NCBI RefSeq assembly: GCF_902167145.1
Contig: NC_050101.1
Coordinates: forward strand, 180,354,428-180,418,427
Origin: Zea mays
Taxonomy: Eukaryota > Streptophyta > Magnoliopsida > Poales > Poaceae
Reading direction: 5' to 3'
Length of the DNA stretch: 64,000 nucleotides
Below, piece after piece: positions 31,834 to 43,015 of the stretch (positions within the stretch are counted from its first letter, which is position 1; every line of letters begins with the position of its first letter). The notes beneath the pieces are model-generated. The model was given only the letters and a program-made list of their open reading frames with translations, made no database searches and had not been told where the DNA came from. Position numbers and translations under genes: made by a program.

Positions 31834-32436
31834 GAAATGATTGGTGCTTTGGTGATAAAATTATGCTTGATCTTTCTAACGTCATTTTTCTTTGTTGCTT
31901 CTGCTGGATTCCTGGGCTATTCGACAGAGAAAGAGGGAACGAAAAATGGTGATCCAAGGAAGCAAGCTAATCAGAAAGATATCAAGTGAAGCGTTTGGCC
32001 GAGCGTTTGGGTGGTGTCCGAGGGACAAACGAATTTCTGGGTGATCAAGGTTGTGGTTCCTGGCGTATGTGATCGCCTGTACTTTTGGTGTTGGGTTGCG
32101 CTAGTTTCTTTAGTTGCGTCTGTCTGTCGTGAAGTGGTTGTAATAAGAAATACTTATGTTCCTGGTAGCAGGTCGAACTATGTCTTCTATTTTAGGCCCT
32201 TTACTTATCTAGAGTGATATTGTAAGGTGTCTGAATAGAGGTCAGGCCTAGTAGTGGTTCTGTCGGACCGTAGGGTCGCGATGATTGTCGATGTAATGAA
32301 CTCTTTCCTATTTCCTAATGAAATAGGGGGCTTCGCCCCTTCGTAAAAAAAGACTATATATTTTAAATACTTGGCTGAGATGAATGTGAGCGAGAGCGTT
32401 TCCAGTATAGCGCACGTGCGAATGTGCATATACTAG

Positions 32437-32736
32437 GGGCCTGTTTGGTTTAACTTTTTTCTGACCAGCTTTTCTGAAAATCTAGCTATGGAGAGAATCT
32501 GGCTGTAGGAAGAATCTGAGTATCATTACGATTATGTGTGGAGAAAGATAAAGTTGTTCATAGGGCTCAGGATCTAGAAATTGACGAATTCCTATTATTA
32601 CAACGACTCAACCGATTATGTGTTTATGTGATTTTGGATGGTTTTTGCCCCAACGAATTTTATAAAAGCTGGCTGAAAAGCTGAGCGTTTGGCAGTCCGC
32701 AGGCCAGAAGCTCCAGAAGCCGAAACAAACAGGCCC
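32437..32736. mobile_element. MITE with GGGCCTGTTTGG ends, 300 bp
   Basis: The inverted ends are GGGCCTGTTTGGTTT and GAAACAAACAGGCCC. TAG flanks both sides (32434-32436 and 32737-32739). The sequence is AT-moderate, with partial internal complementarity (CAGCTTTTCTG/AGCTGGCTGAAAAGC). A 3-bp duplication suggests PIF/Harbinger or CACTA mobilisation; GGGCCTGTTTGG ends occur in several grass MITE families, so the superfamily is left open. Confidence 0.65.
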
Positions 32737-32739
32737 TAG

Positions 32740-34058
32740 ATCCATGGAGGAAAGAGAAATCGTGAATTTAGGGTATGGGAAGCCTGAGAGTTTTTCTTTC
32801 GTGTCCTCGTCCATGCTATGCTTAGTCATGTATGTGACGCGAGGCCCGCTGCGGACTCTGCTTAGCCTGAAATATTGTTTGGGCCGTTGCACAAACAATG
32901 AACTGAATCTTAAATAAATTGGCAATTCCGAGGCCCAGCCCAACTTGGTATGGCAATGCATTGGGCCATTGGCACTAGGCACTACCATAGCAAGTAGCAG
33001 CGCAGCAAGAGGGTCAAAACGGTCATCGCCCTTGTCTTCTTCTTCTTCTTCTTCATCTCACCAACCTTTCCCTTCCCGTCCCAACCGCCGTCCGCCTGCT
33101 CCCTTCCGCTCACCTGCTTCATCTGTTTTGAAGAAAAAAAGGAAAACAGAAGGAAGAGAGTAAAAGAGGCCTGCGCTGCCCTGCGCCCCAGGTTTGATCC
33201 CATACTTCCTCGGTTTCTCCCTGTTGTTCTTGCTCTGTCTCGAATCTCGATCCATAACCTCAGCCCTCGCCGATCTCTCCTGTCCGTTTGGCTGGGATCT
33301 CGGTCGGCGCCCCCCCCCCCCTGATATGCTTTCCATGCTGTCATGACGGACCGGATAAGCCTGTTAGCACTAGCAACTGGCAAGCTCCAATTTTGACTTT
33401 CTTGCGGATCAGTAGTTCCCATCAATTGTTGAGTTAACTTCAGTTCAATTGCCAATTGCCATTTATGTCAGCTTCTCCTAATTCACTGACCCATGCGTGC
33501 TTCTTAAATTTGAACCGGACCAAGCGTCCGTATGATGATACTTCTCCACACATGAACATGTATTTCCTTCCTGCTAGAATTTATATAAAAGAAAGAATTT
33601 ATAATGCGTCCCTCCTTAGCCTTATTACTAGTACCATCAACACCTCCTTAGGGTTCAGGCATGAGCACGCATTGCAGGAAGGATCCTAGTTTTCTCAACA
33701 AGTAAAAAGGACAGAAATTTTGCTGTCAATTATTTCTTGTAGCAAGTGTAGTTCAGTTTGTCCTAATTACTTAGCACACTTGTGCTTGTTTAATTCGGGA
33801 AAAAAGGTTCTTGAAATGAATTAGCTATCCTTTGGCTAGCAAGTTGAGATTTGGAGTCACAGATAATTTATTTGATGCACTCTTGATAAATAGATCACCT
33901 AATGGAGTACTTCATCATCAGCCCATGTGATAGATCAGTAACATTGTTTACCTTGTCGTAAACAGAGTATGCGCTTCTAACACTTGCATATTTGGATGGA
34001 TGATGTATATGGACGGATAGAGGTCTTCCCCCAACACTTTGTACCATCAAAAGAAGCT
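32740..34058 (+). promoter_or_regulatory. Promoter and probable leader of the PH-domain gene
   Basis: Around 33030-33125 the sequence becomes pyrimidine-rich (CTTCTTCTTCTTCTTCTTC), like a plant 5' UTR. CCCCAG/GTTTGATC near 33187-33192 could be the donor of a leader intron, with a possible acceptor near 34020. A run of 13 C lies near 33309. The exon structure of this leader is inference; no protein-coding frame here is convincing on either strand. Confidence 0.4.
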
Positions 34059-35311
34059 ATGGAGACACCTGACGGTCTATCAACAAGTAAGAATAGCCTG
34101 GATAGTCCACCAAGGTGATACTTGTGGCGAAAGGAATTCTGTAGCTCAACTCATCCTCTGCCTTTTCTGGGTACAATAACACGTTCTTCTTCTCATGTAA
34201 ACAGTTCATGTAAGCGTTCCTGGACTCCAAGACGAGTTAAGGGAGCTGCATCCATTTTGCATTTATTGTCCATTCCCCGCATAAGATGGTCTACAAGCAA
34301 TGAGGATGATGACAAGGTTACCCACTTCCATATCGCAATCGTGATTTTTTTTGGGGGGTGGGGGGAGAAAGTGTGGCAGGTGCTCTGCCTTTTCACTGTG
34401 GTAGGGGCAGTAGCACAAATAAGCACTAACAAAAAAAAATTTGGTAGCAGATTGAATTATCTAGAGCCGAAGTAGAAACTTTACGAACCGAAATAGCGGG
34501 TGCCGAGGAAAGGGAATCTCACTTAAAAGCTCGGTATGATATGCACACTTTGTTGAAAGTTTTATTTTGGAAAGTGGAAATATGCTGATGATTGTATTTG
34601 TTTTGGTCTTTCAGGTTGGAAAACATTGATGAAGTTTTGAGATATGCACGGCTTTCTGGCTATCTCTACATTAGAAGTGTATGAAACATGTTCAAATGCT
34701 TGTTACTTTTGCTTCACGTACTCTTGCCAGAAACGATGAAAGCTAATGAGTATGGACTTTCTGGTGTACATATACAGCGATGGACCCAACTCCCTGGTGA
34801 ACCACCTATATTAGATGATGCTGATGTGGATGACTGGCTTCCTCGCTTTGTTGTTCTACAAGGGCAGTGTTTATACTATTATCTGAAATGTACAGGTAAT
34901 TAAATTCTTCTTTTCTCTAATATTGGTGGATGTTACTGAACTGACAGGTGACATTTCTATGTTTCAGATCTGAGCCCACAGGAATCTACACTCTTATGTG
35001 ATGTTGTTGAAGTAGGGCAGCTTCCAGACTTTGTGCCAGAAGATGAAAAGACGAGATATGCGTTTTACCTGTTGACCCGTCAAGGGTTGAGGTTTGAATG
35101 CTCCAGTACCTCCGAAATACAGGTAACAACGGGGAGCTACTTTGAAATGCAGAAAACAGTACGCGTGACAGAGACTGATTTGCATTGGATTTGCTAGGTT
35201 GATTCATGGGTAAGAGCACTGTCAAGTGACTGCAAATTGCAGGATGGCGCTGGTGATGATAAGATGATGAATACGAGGAGTAGCCAAGTAGAAGCTGGGT
35301 CATCATGGTAG
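34059..35311 (+). CDS. Small plant PH-domain protein, about 233 aa, seven exons
   Basis: In-frame GT-AG exons are 34059-34114, 34205-34316, 34451-34533, 34616-34679, 34778-34895, 34968-35122 and 35198-35311. The product begins METPDGLSTSKNSLDSPP, has a conserved basic patch (SWTPRRVKGAAS), a predicted coiled coil (IELSRAEVETLRTEI...) and a C-terminal pleckstrin-homology domain (WTQLPGEPP, DDWLPRFVVLQGQCLYYYL, RYAFYLLTRQGLRFECSS, VDSWVRALSSD). PH domains bind phosphoinositides or proteins at membranes; the role of this plant family is not known to me. The first intron is only 90 bases. If it is not spliced, the frame meets a TGA at 34116, so the 5' end is the least certain part. All other joins preserve the domain exactly. 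Confidence 0.75.
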
Positions 35312-35510
35312 ACGATGTATGGAGTGCTGTACAGTACAATAGTCAATGAAATGTACATACATTACATGCATGTAAAGGGAGCAACATAGTAGACGCATTC
35401 AACACGAGATGACATGTTGCTCGTGGTATTTTTCAACTTTTAGGGAGCACACAAATGATGTATTTCTGTAGCAAAAAATCCGTCGTCCGTTTGAGTTTGA
35501 TAGACCGTAA
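35312..35510 (+). other. 3' UTR and flank of the PH-domain gene
   Basis: Non-coding. AATGAAATGTACATAC near 35345 lies in the likely 3' UTR. Nothing else is recognised. Confidence 0.4.
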
Positions 35511-35864
35511 GAGCAACTCCAGCAGTTCTCTAAAAGACTTCCTAAATCAATAATTTAGATAGTTAACATGAAAACTATTCTCCAACAGTTCTATAAACGA
35601 ACTTTCTAAATTTAACAACTTGTCATCTAACCTCATTTTCTCTCTACATTTGGCAACCATTTAACAACTCACTAAACAAAAATGTTGACTGCATTATATA
35701 GTTTTTGTGACTTATTTTTTATGTGGATAAATACAAAACAAAATTACAACCTATATTTAGAGAACTATTGGAGAACTCACATTTTTTTATTCTAAAAGTC
35801 ATTTAGCAACTTCTTAAATCTGTGATTTAGAGAGCTAAAATTTAGCTAACTATTGGAGTTGCTC
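35511..35864. mobile_element. MITE with GAGCAACTCCA ends, 354 bp, TSD TAA
   Basis: Inverted ends GAGCAACTCCAGCAG and CTATTGGAGTTGCTC are flanked by TAA at 35508-35510 and 35865-35867. The interior is AT-rich with further complementary words (AACTTTCTAAAT, ATTTAGAGA). A TWA duplication indicates PIF/Harbinger-type mobilisation. It lies directly after the PH-domain gene. Confidence 0.8.
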
Positions 35865-35867
35865 TAA

Positions 35868-36346
35868 AGACCTGCATATGTAACTAGACAAGTGAAAAGT
35901 CATTTTAACTGGTGTAGGCTGCACGTGTGCCACAATCTCATTCTGGACAGTCAAACACAGAGTCAATGTATACGATTGAATGAATCTAAGGGAATGTTTG
36001 GTTTTATAGGTGTCCGTGTATTACAAAGTCATACAAAATATTCAACAAAATATTAGTGCACAAAGATTATATAAAAATGAGCACCATATATATATCATCG
36101 ATCTCGATATCTTATATATTATTTGGCAACAACTAATATAGAACTAAACTGATATAAATCAAATTAACTACAATATTAATATCAGAGAAAACAAAGTCTA
36201 AAATATAAGTATAATAAACACGACACTTGAATAGATAAAAGTTGTTATTTCAACGTATGCAAAACTAACCAAACTCGTATGCAACATGTATTGAGGGCAA
36301 GGGCAATAAACTAATCATTTTCATCTGATCAGTCATGAATATTAAG
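35868..36346. other. AT-rich intergenic sequence
   Basis: Contains GGGAATGTTTGGTTTTATAGG near 35991, which looks like one end of another MITE, but I could not find a matching partner end. No gene is seen. Confidence 0.4.
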
Positions 36347-36524
36347 GGGGTGTTTGGTTTATAGGGACTAATTTTTAGTCCCCTACATTTTATTCCACTT
36401 TAGTTACAAAATTATCAAATATAGAAACTAAAACTCAATTTTAGTTTCTATATTTGTCAATTTATATACTAAAATGGAACAAAATGAAGGGACTAAACAT
36501 TAGTCCCTAGAAACCAAACACCCC
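36347..36524. mobile_element. MITE with GGGGTGTTTGGTTT ends, 178 bp
   Basis: Long inverted ends (GGGGTGTTTGGTTTATAGGG and CCCTAGAAACCAAACACCCC) flank an AT-rich interior that also pairs (GACTAATTTTTAGTC, AAACTAAAACTCAATTTTAGTTT). TTA is adjacent on both sides (36343-36345 with one extra base, 36525-36527), consistent with a Tourist-type 3-bp duplication. The whole element can fold into one hairpin. Confidence 0.78.
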
Positions 36525-36692
36525 TTAAAATGTAGAAGTATTTCAATAGCTAATGGAGTACAGACAAATGCCATTTTTATCTCACTCCAAATACATCAAA
36601 AGACTTATTCACACGGGCAGACACGCCGAATGCCAAATATAACCATAATATCAATAAAATCAGGATGTTTAAACTTGGACTGCAAATGATAT

Positions 36693-37961
36693 TGTCAGGT
36701 GTGATAATTAGGGGTATCCAGATTATCCCTTTAAAAACGCACTGAGAAGAGGTTAAGGTATAACCCCGAAGGTAAGAGGCCACGTCGCCTCCTTACCCGA
36801 GGCCTACTGCGGGTACCTTCCCTACACGCACCGACACCCCTCCCCGAGGGTCTCCGACCTCGGGGAAATCTCCGCCTCGTCCGAAGTCCCCTCTTCCTAC
36901 CACCGCTCCGTCCATCTCGCCTGAGCCAGTCTTAGGTAGAAAGGACAAAGGCGACCGAAGTCTGGCGGGGGACACTCGCATTTAGTGCGTGCATCCAATC
37001 CATGCAAAGGCACAATACCACAGTAACTACAAGACAACGGTCCCGCTACTGTACACGCACGCCGCCTACCATCCCCCCGATGGGACATCAAATATGACAG
37101 GAGAAGCAGACTAGCCCCTCGGGCGCAATCTCCGCCTCGCCCGAAGTCGGGCTCGACCTCGGGCGCAATCTCCGTCTCGCCCGACGCTAACTCGGCCTCG
37201 GGTGATTTCTCCGCCTCCCAGAGCTCGGTTTCGGCTACCTGCCCCGCCGTGAATCCCGCAAGCGCCCACTCCACCAACTGTGGCGCACGTCAGGGAAGGC
37301 TCAGCTGTCGCCTTGAGAAGACTTCCGCCTCGCCCGAGCAGGGCTCTGACCTTGATAATCGCAGCCAAGGAATTACAACGTCACTCAGCACAGGGACGCC
37401 GACACACTCCATAAGCAGGCTTTTGCTCATACCGAAGCCCTATTGCAACAACTACGGTATGGGCAACCCCTCTCCTGGGGGCTCGGGTGTACGACCAGCC
37501 CCTTGGCCTCGGCTCTCAGCAGAAGATTAGCAAGCAGCAGTCAACAACGCAGTGCACCGTTGTGTCACCCACAGGACGCCAATACATCTCCCTTGGAATA
37601 CGACGGCCCCGGGTTTCACAGCATACACCCCCTAGGTGTATAAATAGGGCAGTGGTAGTTCCTCCAAAAAGGGGAAGATAGAGGCGAACATTCAATAGTT
37701 TTTCTCTAAGCCTTTCGGTATTGGCACTTGTCTGAATCAGTTCTAGGGACTTGGGGACTGCCCCTCTCTCGCCGTACTTGTAACCCCTGCTGCAGGCACT
37801 TCGGTGCGAGTAATATAAGCATCATCCCTCTCTGCTGGAAGTAGGGCCTTGTATTGTCCGAACCAGGATAAACAACTTGTGTCAACTCGCACACCATCTA
37901 GATTCTAGGCACACAACACTATTTTACTTGTTGGTTAGGACCGTTAGTCCGAACGATGATA
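36693..37961 (+). mobile_element. Gypsy-type solo LTR, 1269 bp, TSD GATAT
   Basis: Begins TGTCAGGTGTGATAATTAGG and ends GAACGATGATA. It is flanked by GATAT at 36688-36692 and GATAT at 37962-37966. The opening text resembles the LTR at 55136 (ATAATTAGGGGTA), so it is a diverged relative. CCTCGCCCGA-type words fill U3 and a TATA box (GTATAAATAGGG, near 37637) is present. No primer site or pol follows. The frames within it on both strands are repeat-derived. Confidence 0.8.
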
Positions 37962-38109
37962 GATATAGTCAGTACTCTGATCCCAAGCACTGTCTAGTTT
38001 CAGGTCCCAATACTCCAGCTTTCAAATCATCAAATTTGCCAGGCATTTTCTAGTAATATCGATTTTGTATATGGTTGACATTAGCTTGGTTTCTTTTTCA
38101 AATTTTGCT

Positions 38110-38210
38110 ACTTTCGTGCATTGCTAATTGCAACATTGTCCCGAGGCTTTAGGCAATCCTGCAAAGCATGACTATAAGAACCACAATTGAAGCATTGTGA
38201 ATCGTCCTTA
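38110..38210 (-). pseudogene. CCHC zinc-knuckle exon remnant (ZCCHC8/PSP-like)
   Basis: On the minus strand an exon-like stretch reads DKDDSQCFNCGSYSHALQDC, then LKPRDNVAISNARK. It is preceded by a good acceptor (TCTCTACCAGCAG) and followed by a possible donor (AAAGTAGCA). CFNCGSYSHxLxxC with PRDxxxxxNARK is the zinc knuckle of plant PSP/ZCCHC8-like proteins, RNA-surveillance factors. I find no convincing neighbouring exons to the right, where a copia element begins at 38868. It may be a gene fragment or the 3' part of a truncated gene whose other exons were lost. Confidence 0.5.
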
Positions 38211-38867
38211 TCCACCCTGCTGGTAGAGAAACAAGATATATCAGTTGTTGGTCCAAGTGAAAATGATAAAACATTAGCAATGGGAAGTTGGGAACGGTCA
38301 TCAAAAGCCAAAAAGAGAAGTCCATATTTGGAAGAAGGATAACAAAATGCCAAAACAAAACATAATTAGATAGTGCCAGAACAAAAAACCTAAGCACGTG
38401 AATTTTAAGAATTATATAGCTAGACAATGGGAAAATAAGATAATGCCATATGAATTATGATCAGCTGTGGAATGACCATTTCAGACATAATTTTATCTAG
38501 TAAGCTACAACTAATAAATAACACAAGGCATTCAGATTTGCCACAAGATAAATAATTGTAGCACAAATTTGACACTTCGCTAGCATAAGAAGATAGATTA
38601 AGGTATTGACCATGAAGCCTGTGGATAAAATGGTATCAGAAATATTAGATATAATGGAAAATACAGGAAGAGTGCTATGAGCAAAATGAGACCATGAATA
38701 TTGTTCTTCCTCTCCCATGCATCTGCATCTGGCCTTGTTCATGAAGCCCAACACAGTCGTTATAAAACACAGTGATGCCTACAAAACAAAAACTAGTTAG
38801 ATTCAAGAGTACTTCAACATCACGAATCCTCTCCCTTGCTTCGACCATAAACACGGCAGCATACGAA
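38211..38867. other. Unassigned sequence between zinc-knuckle exon and copia element
   Basis: Mostly AT-rich. On the minus strand a short coding-like stretch (SYAAVFMVEARERIRDVE) lies near 38805-38865 and could be another exon of the same broken gene, but its identity is not recognised and no standard-length intron links it. Confidence 0.35.
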
Positions 38868-38884
38868 CCAGGGATATTCACAAA

Positions 38885-39446
38885 TCGAAGGTTTGGATTT
38901 TGATGAAACTTATGCACCCGTAGCTATGCTTGAGTCAATTCGTATATTACTTGCCTATGCTACTTACCATGGCTTTAAGCTTTATCAAATGGACGTGAAA
39001 AGTGCTTTTTCTCAATGGACCTATCAAGGAAGAGGTCTATGTTGAGCAACCTCCCGACTTTGAAGATAGTGAGTACCCTAACCATGTGTATAAGCTCTCA
39101 AATGCGCTTTATGGGCTCAAGCAAGCCCAAAGAGCATGGTATGAATGCCCGCGAGACTTTCTTATCACTAATGGCTTCAAAGTCGGAAAAGCCGATCCTA
39201 CTCTATTCACTAAAACTGTTGCAAAGGACTTGTTTATATGCCAAATTTATGTAGATGATATTATATTTGGGTCTACTAACAAGTCAACTTGTAAAGAGTT
39301 TAGTAGGATCATGAAACAAAAATTCGAGATGTCTATGATGGGGGAGTTGAAGTATTTCCTTGGATTTCAAATCAAGCAACTCCAAGAGGGCACCTCATAA
39401 GCCAAACTAAGTACATTCAAGACATACTTAAAAAGTTTGGGATGAA
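38885..39446 (+). pseudogene. pol: Copia reverse transcriptase fragment
   Basis: Reads [20 protein letters not shown], a frame shift by one extra T near 39005, then [31 protein letters not shown] and the catalytic [12 protein letters not shown] small deletion in the LQEGTFICQ region creates a stop at 39398-39400. The code ends at GMN, where the solo LTR entered. Confidence 0.88.
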
Positions 39447-42400
39447 TGTCACACCCGGTTTTGGAAGGTAAACCGAATGCGAACTATGTACGTGCCAGGA
39501 TCAGAACTCACGTACACAGCGATTACATAAATGAACATCATCGCACAGTGCTCGAATGATAACATAAAAGGGTATTAACTTATTACATCACAGAGTCATA
39601 TACATCCACATAGTCATCAACTTAACTGATAAATCAAAGTGCTAGCGAAACACAGTAAAGATAAGGCCTTCACAGGCAGCTGACTGGGGGGTTGCCGCCA
39701 ACCCACACCTAGAACTCGTCATAGTCTTGGAATTCCTGGAAGTCTCCTTCCACGGCTTCATCTTCACCTGAGCAGTGGTTACAATGTGGACAACCTGGTA
39801 TTTTGTGGTAAAGCAAGGAAGAGTACACATCAACGTACTCAGCAAATGCCCCGTTTGGCTGAAGTGGACTAGCTTTTTGTGGGGTTAGGCTCAAGCAGTT
39901 GCTTTTAGTTGGTCAAGTATTTATTGTTAGTAGAAGCCAGGTTTTAGTAATAACCAACCCGTGAACCATTTCCTCATCGAGGAGCATCATCATCATAGTC
40001 GAACCAAACCATAAACATAATCATTGTATCTCGAACCATCTGTATCTCTAATCAAAGAGGATCCCAAGGCTGCTCTTAACCGTGAGCACGACTGATATAT
40101 CAGTTTCCCAACCCTCTGCAGAGGTCGCACACTTTACCGATGAGTCATGATTCCCTTTCTGCCCGGGGAGAGCTAATCCCCATTGATCACTTCCTAGGTG
40201 GTCCGGCAGGGTATCACTACGTAGCTGTTACAAAGATTCCCTAGAGGTCATAGTCGCCCGTTAGGTTTCTCCAGTTTGATAAACACAATACCTCTCCCCG
40301 CAGGAGGGTGACTAACGAAAAGCAAAACGAAAGAACCTCGGCACTCAGCCTCGGCAGAGCAAGCACTGTGCCTGGACCCCATTGACGGCACGACGGCGAA
40401 GCAACTACACCCCTAGTTCCTCTAATTAATTAGCTAAGGGCATCCCATTTCACCCTCATGGTTGCACTGTTATCCCGGGTGGTCTCTCAACGAACAGGTC
40501 CTTACGGAGAGGTACTCAGGAAACAGCCTGAGCCCCTAGAGTATCACAAGATCATCAATATCATCAGGATAAGAGTATCGTATCATAAATAGTCACATCA
40601 TGTTCATTGATTAGGTTAAGGCAATAGCAAAATGCTAACCATAATAATAACCCAAAGAGGTCATCAAGGATAAGGTAAAGTATAAAGCTAGTCAATCCTT
40701 AGGTTTCAATTAAGTAATGCGGGAAAGTGAATTATAAGTGAATAGGACATAATGGGTCAGAGGACACTTGCCTTCACCAAACTGCTGATCAGGAACTTCT
40801 TCTGCAACTTCCTTGGGAAACACAGACTGCCCGTTGTCTACGTAAAGTAATCGTTCATTCTATGCACTTGGGAAATAACAAACAAAAGCAATAAACCAAA
40901 TATATGCAGCAGAGAGATCACAAGTTCACAGTAGAAAAGGATTGGCAATCTGGTGTTCCCTAGGTCTAGGGTAGATGACCATACAAAATGATTCATTATC
41001 CACTAATCAGATCTAAGTCAGTGGTGGGGTTAAATCATTACATGGTGTTAAGTCCATAAACTTAGGTGCTCCAACTTTTATTAAAGTCTTCTACCTTTTA
41101 TTTATCTCAAATAGGGGTTCCAATAACATTAGTTTTACCCTAATGATCAACTATTAATTGGGACATAAAAACAGCAGGGAAACATTGTTTAAATAGATAG
41201 ATAAGAATATTATGAGCATTTTGCAATTTGAAGCACCTAATTTGGAGTTCATATGACAAAGTTATGAATTTTACAAGATTAGGGATTAAAAATGTGCCTT
41301 AAATACTTATTTTGGATTAAATAAAAGGTCCGAGGACCTAACTGCGAAGATCCAGGGACGGCGGGTTAATTTGCGGAAAACCGGGGGGTCTCTTTAAGAA
41401 AATGCGCGGGCGAAGGGGTATCGGGCTTCTACGGCCGTTGGATCTCGGATCAACGCCCGAGATTAGATCCGCGGGCGGGCGCACGAGCGCGCGGCGACCT
41501 GAGTGGCTGACAAGCGTGGCCGGGCGGGCAGAGCGGGGCGGACGGCTGACAGGCGGGGCCGGGCGGGCAGCGAGCGGGCGGACGGCTGACAGGCGGGGCC
41601 GAGCGGACAGAGCGGGCGCGGGCGGCTGACAGGCGGGGCCCGATTGACAGAAGGCGGGGTGTGGGGTAAGCGGCCCTGGGCCGTTGGATCTCAGGCGGAC
41701 GGCTAGGATTGGGCTCGACCTATTTAAAATAGAGTCGTTCGATCTGGGATGGATGGCGGGGATTGGGTGGCCGGCTTCTGTCTTCTCCTCCGGCTAGCAG
41801 AGGCGGCGGCGCCCGTTCCCGCGGCGGAGGACTCGCCGGAGACGAGGGGCGCGGGGGCTCTGCGGGTCCTTGGGGCGACCTGGGTGGCCGGGGAGGTCGG
41901 GGAGAGTGTGGGGAATCCTCTGGTGGGGACTAGGCCGGGACAGGGGCACCGGAGCGGGGCGGTCCACGGCGAAGCGGCTCGGCGGTGGCGCTAAAGGACT
42001 CCAGCGAGGAATTAAGCGCGACAGAGTGCAATAGAGGGGAAGGGAGAGGGCAGAGGAGGTTCCTTACCTCAAGGCGAACCCCGGGGACTCCTCGGTGGCG
42101 GCGAAGGCGCGTCGATGGCCCGGGTCGACGGTGGCGGACCTCGGCGGCTGCGCAGAGAACGGCGGGTGAGCGCGGGCAGAGGAATTCGGGGAGGGAGAGG
42201 GGAGATTGGGGCGTGTCCCAGGTTGCGGACGTCGGGGCGGAGCTCACCGTGGCAGAAGGCACGGCGGGGCTCCAACGGCGACGGAGAAACGGGCTCGGCG
42301 GCGGCGGTTAATGGCGGCGGCGCTTTGGCGTGCGAGCAGCGTGGGCGAGGTGGAAGGGAGGTCTGCAGGTGCGCAAATGAGGGAGGGGGGAGAGGGTGGG

Positions 42401-43010
42401 CTAGGCTCCGGGCTCAAGTGGCCGAAGGCGAGGTAGTTGCGAGCTCCACGCGCGACGTGGGCGCGGAGTCCGCGGCACGCGCGGCGGTTACACGGAGACG
42501 GAAGAGCTGACAGCTCGGGCCCGTGAGCAGAGAGAGCGAGGGAAGCGGGCGTGGACGCGGGGAAGGCGGTCGCGCTGAAGAGCGGGCCCGCCAGGGCAGA
42601 GAGAGAAGAGGGGGAAGGAGGGCGCGCGCGCGGGGATGGGCCAGATGGGCCGAAAGGCCGAGGGGGCGGGGGAAGCGGGCTTCTTTCCTTTTTCTTTTAT
42701 TCTGGCATTTGTTTTCCCTTTTCTTTTTATTTACTCTATTTGATTCAAATCTAGATAGGCCACAAATTCAACTTAGCACTTCCAAGAATTATGCACCAAA
42801 CAAAAGTAGAATTTAGGGTTTGACATGATGCCACAATACATACTCCTTGGAGTTTTAGTCCAATAGACTATAATTACACAAAGTAAATAGCCCCTTTTCT
42901 TCTATAGAAAAGAGAAAGAGGGGATTGGGAAGGGTGTGAAAAGAGAAGTAACACCTGAATTTGTGAATATGAGCAAAGAAATTTTATACCCCCAAATTCA
43001 GGGTGTTACA
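39447..43010 (-). mobile_element. Prem1/Tekay-like gypsy solo LTR, 3564 bp, TSD ATGAA
   Basis: The ends are TGTCACACCC and GGGTGTTACA, and the flanks are ATGAA at 39442-39446 and ATGAA at 43011-43015. No gag or pol is inside. Read on the minus strand it starts TGTAACACCCTGAATTTGGG, which I recognise as the start of the very long LTRs of Del/Tekay-lineage gypsy elements in maize. A GC- and CpG-rich block (about 41400-42680) includes a GGCGGGGCCG-type repeat (41510-41650). Frames on either strand in that block are composition artefacts. The homologous end occurs again at 49962. Confidence 0.85.
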
Positions 43011-43015
43011 ATGAA

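Larger units (their letters stand above)
28466..32351 (+). mobile_element. Decayed 5'-truncated L1-type LINE
   Basis: The order endonuclease, reverse transcriptase, C-terminal zinc-knuckle region, 3' UTR and short poly(A) (AAAAAAA, 32345-32351) is that of plant L1 elements. ORF1 and the start of the endonuclease are absent. The 3' UTR ends with two small hairpins, CCTATTTC/GAAATAGG (about 32308-32327) and GGGGGCTTCGCCCC (about 32326-32339). Many stops and shifts make it inactive. The AT-rich composition contrasts with the GC-rich gene just upstream. The exact left boundary is not sharp. Confidence 0.85.

Noticed and set aside
35991..36300. A further MITE starting GGGAATGTTTGGTTTT
   Set aside because: No matching inverted end or target duplication could be found, so only one possible terminus is noted.
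41402..42816. Arg/Gly-rich frames in the CpG-rich block of the Tekay-like LTR
   Set aside because: Composition artefacts; no domain, and the block lies inside a bounded solo LTR.
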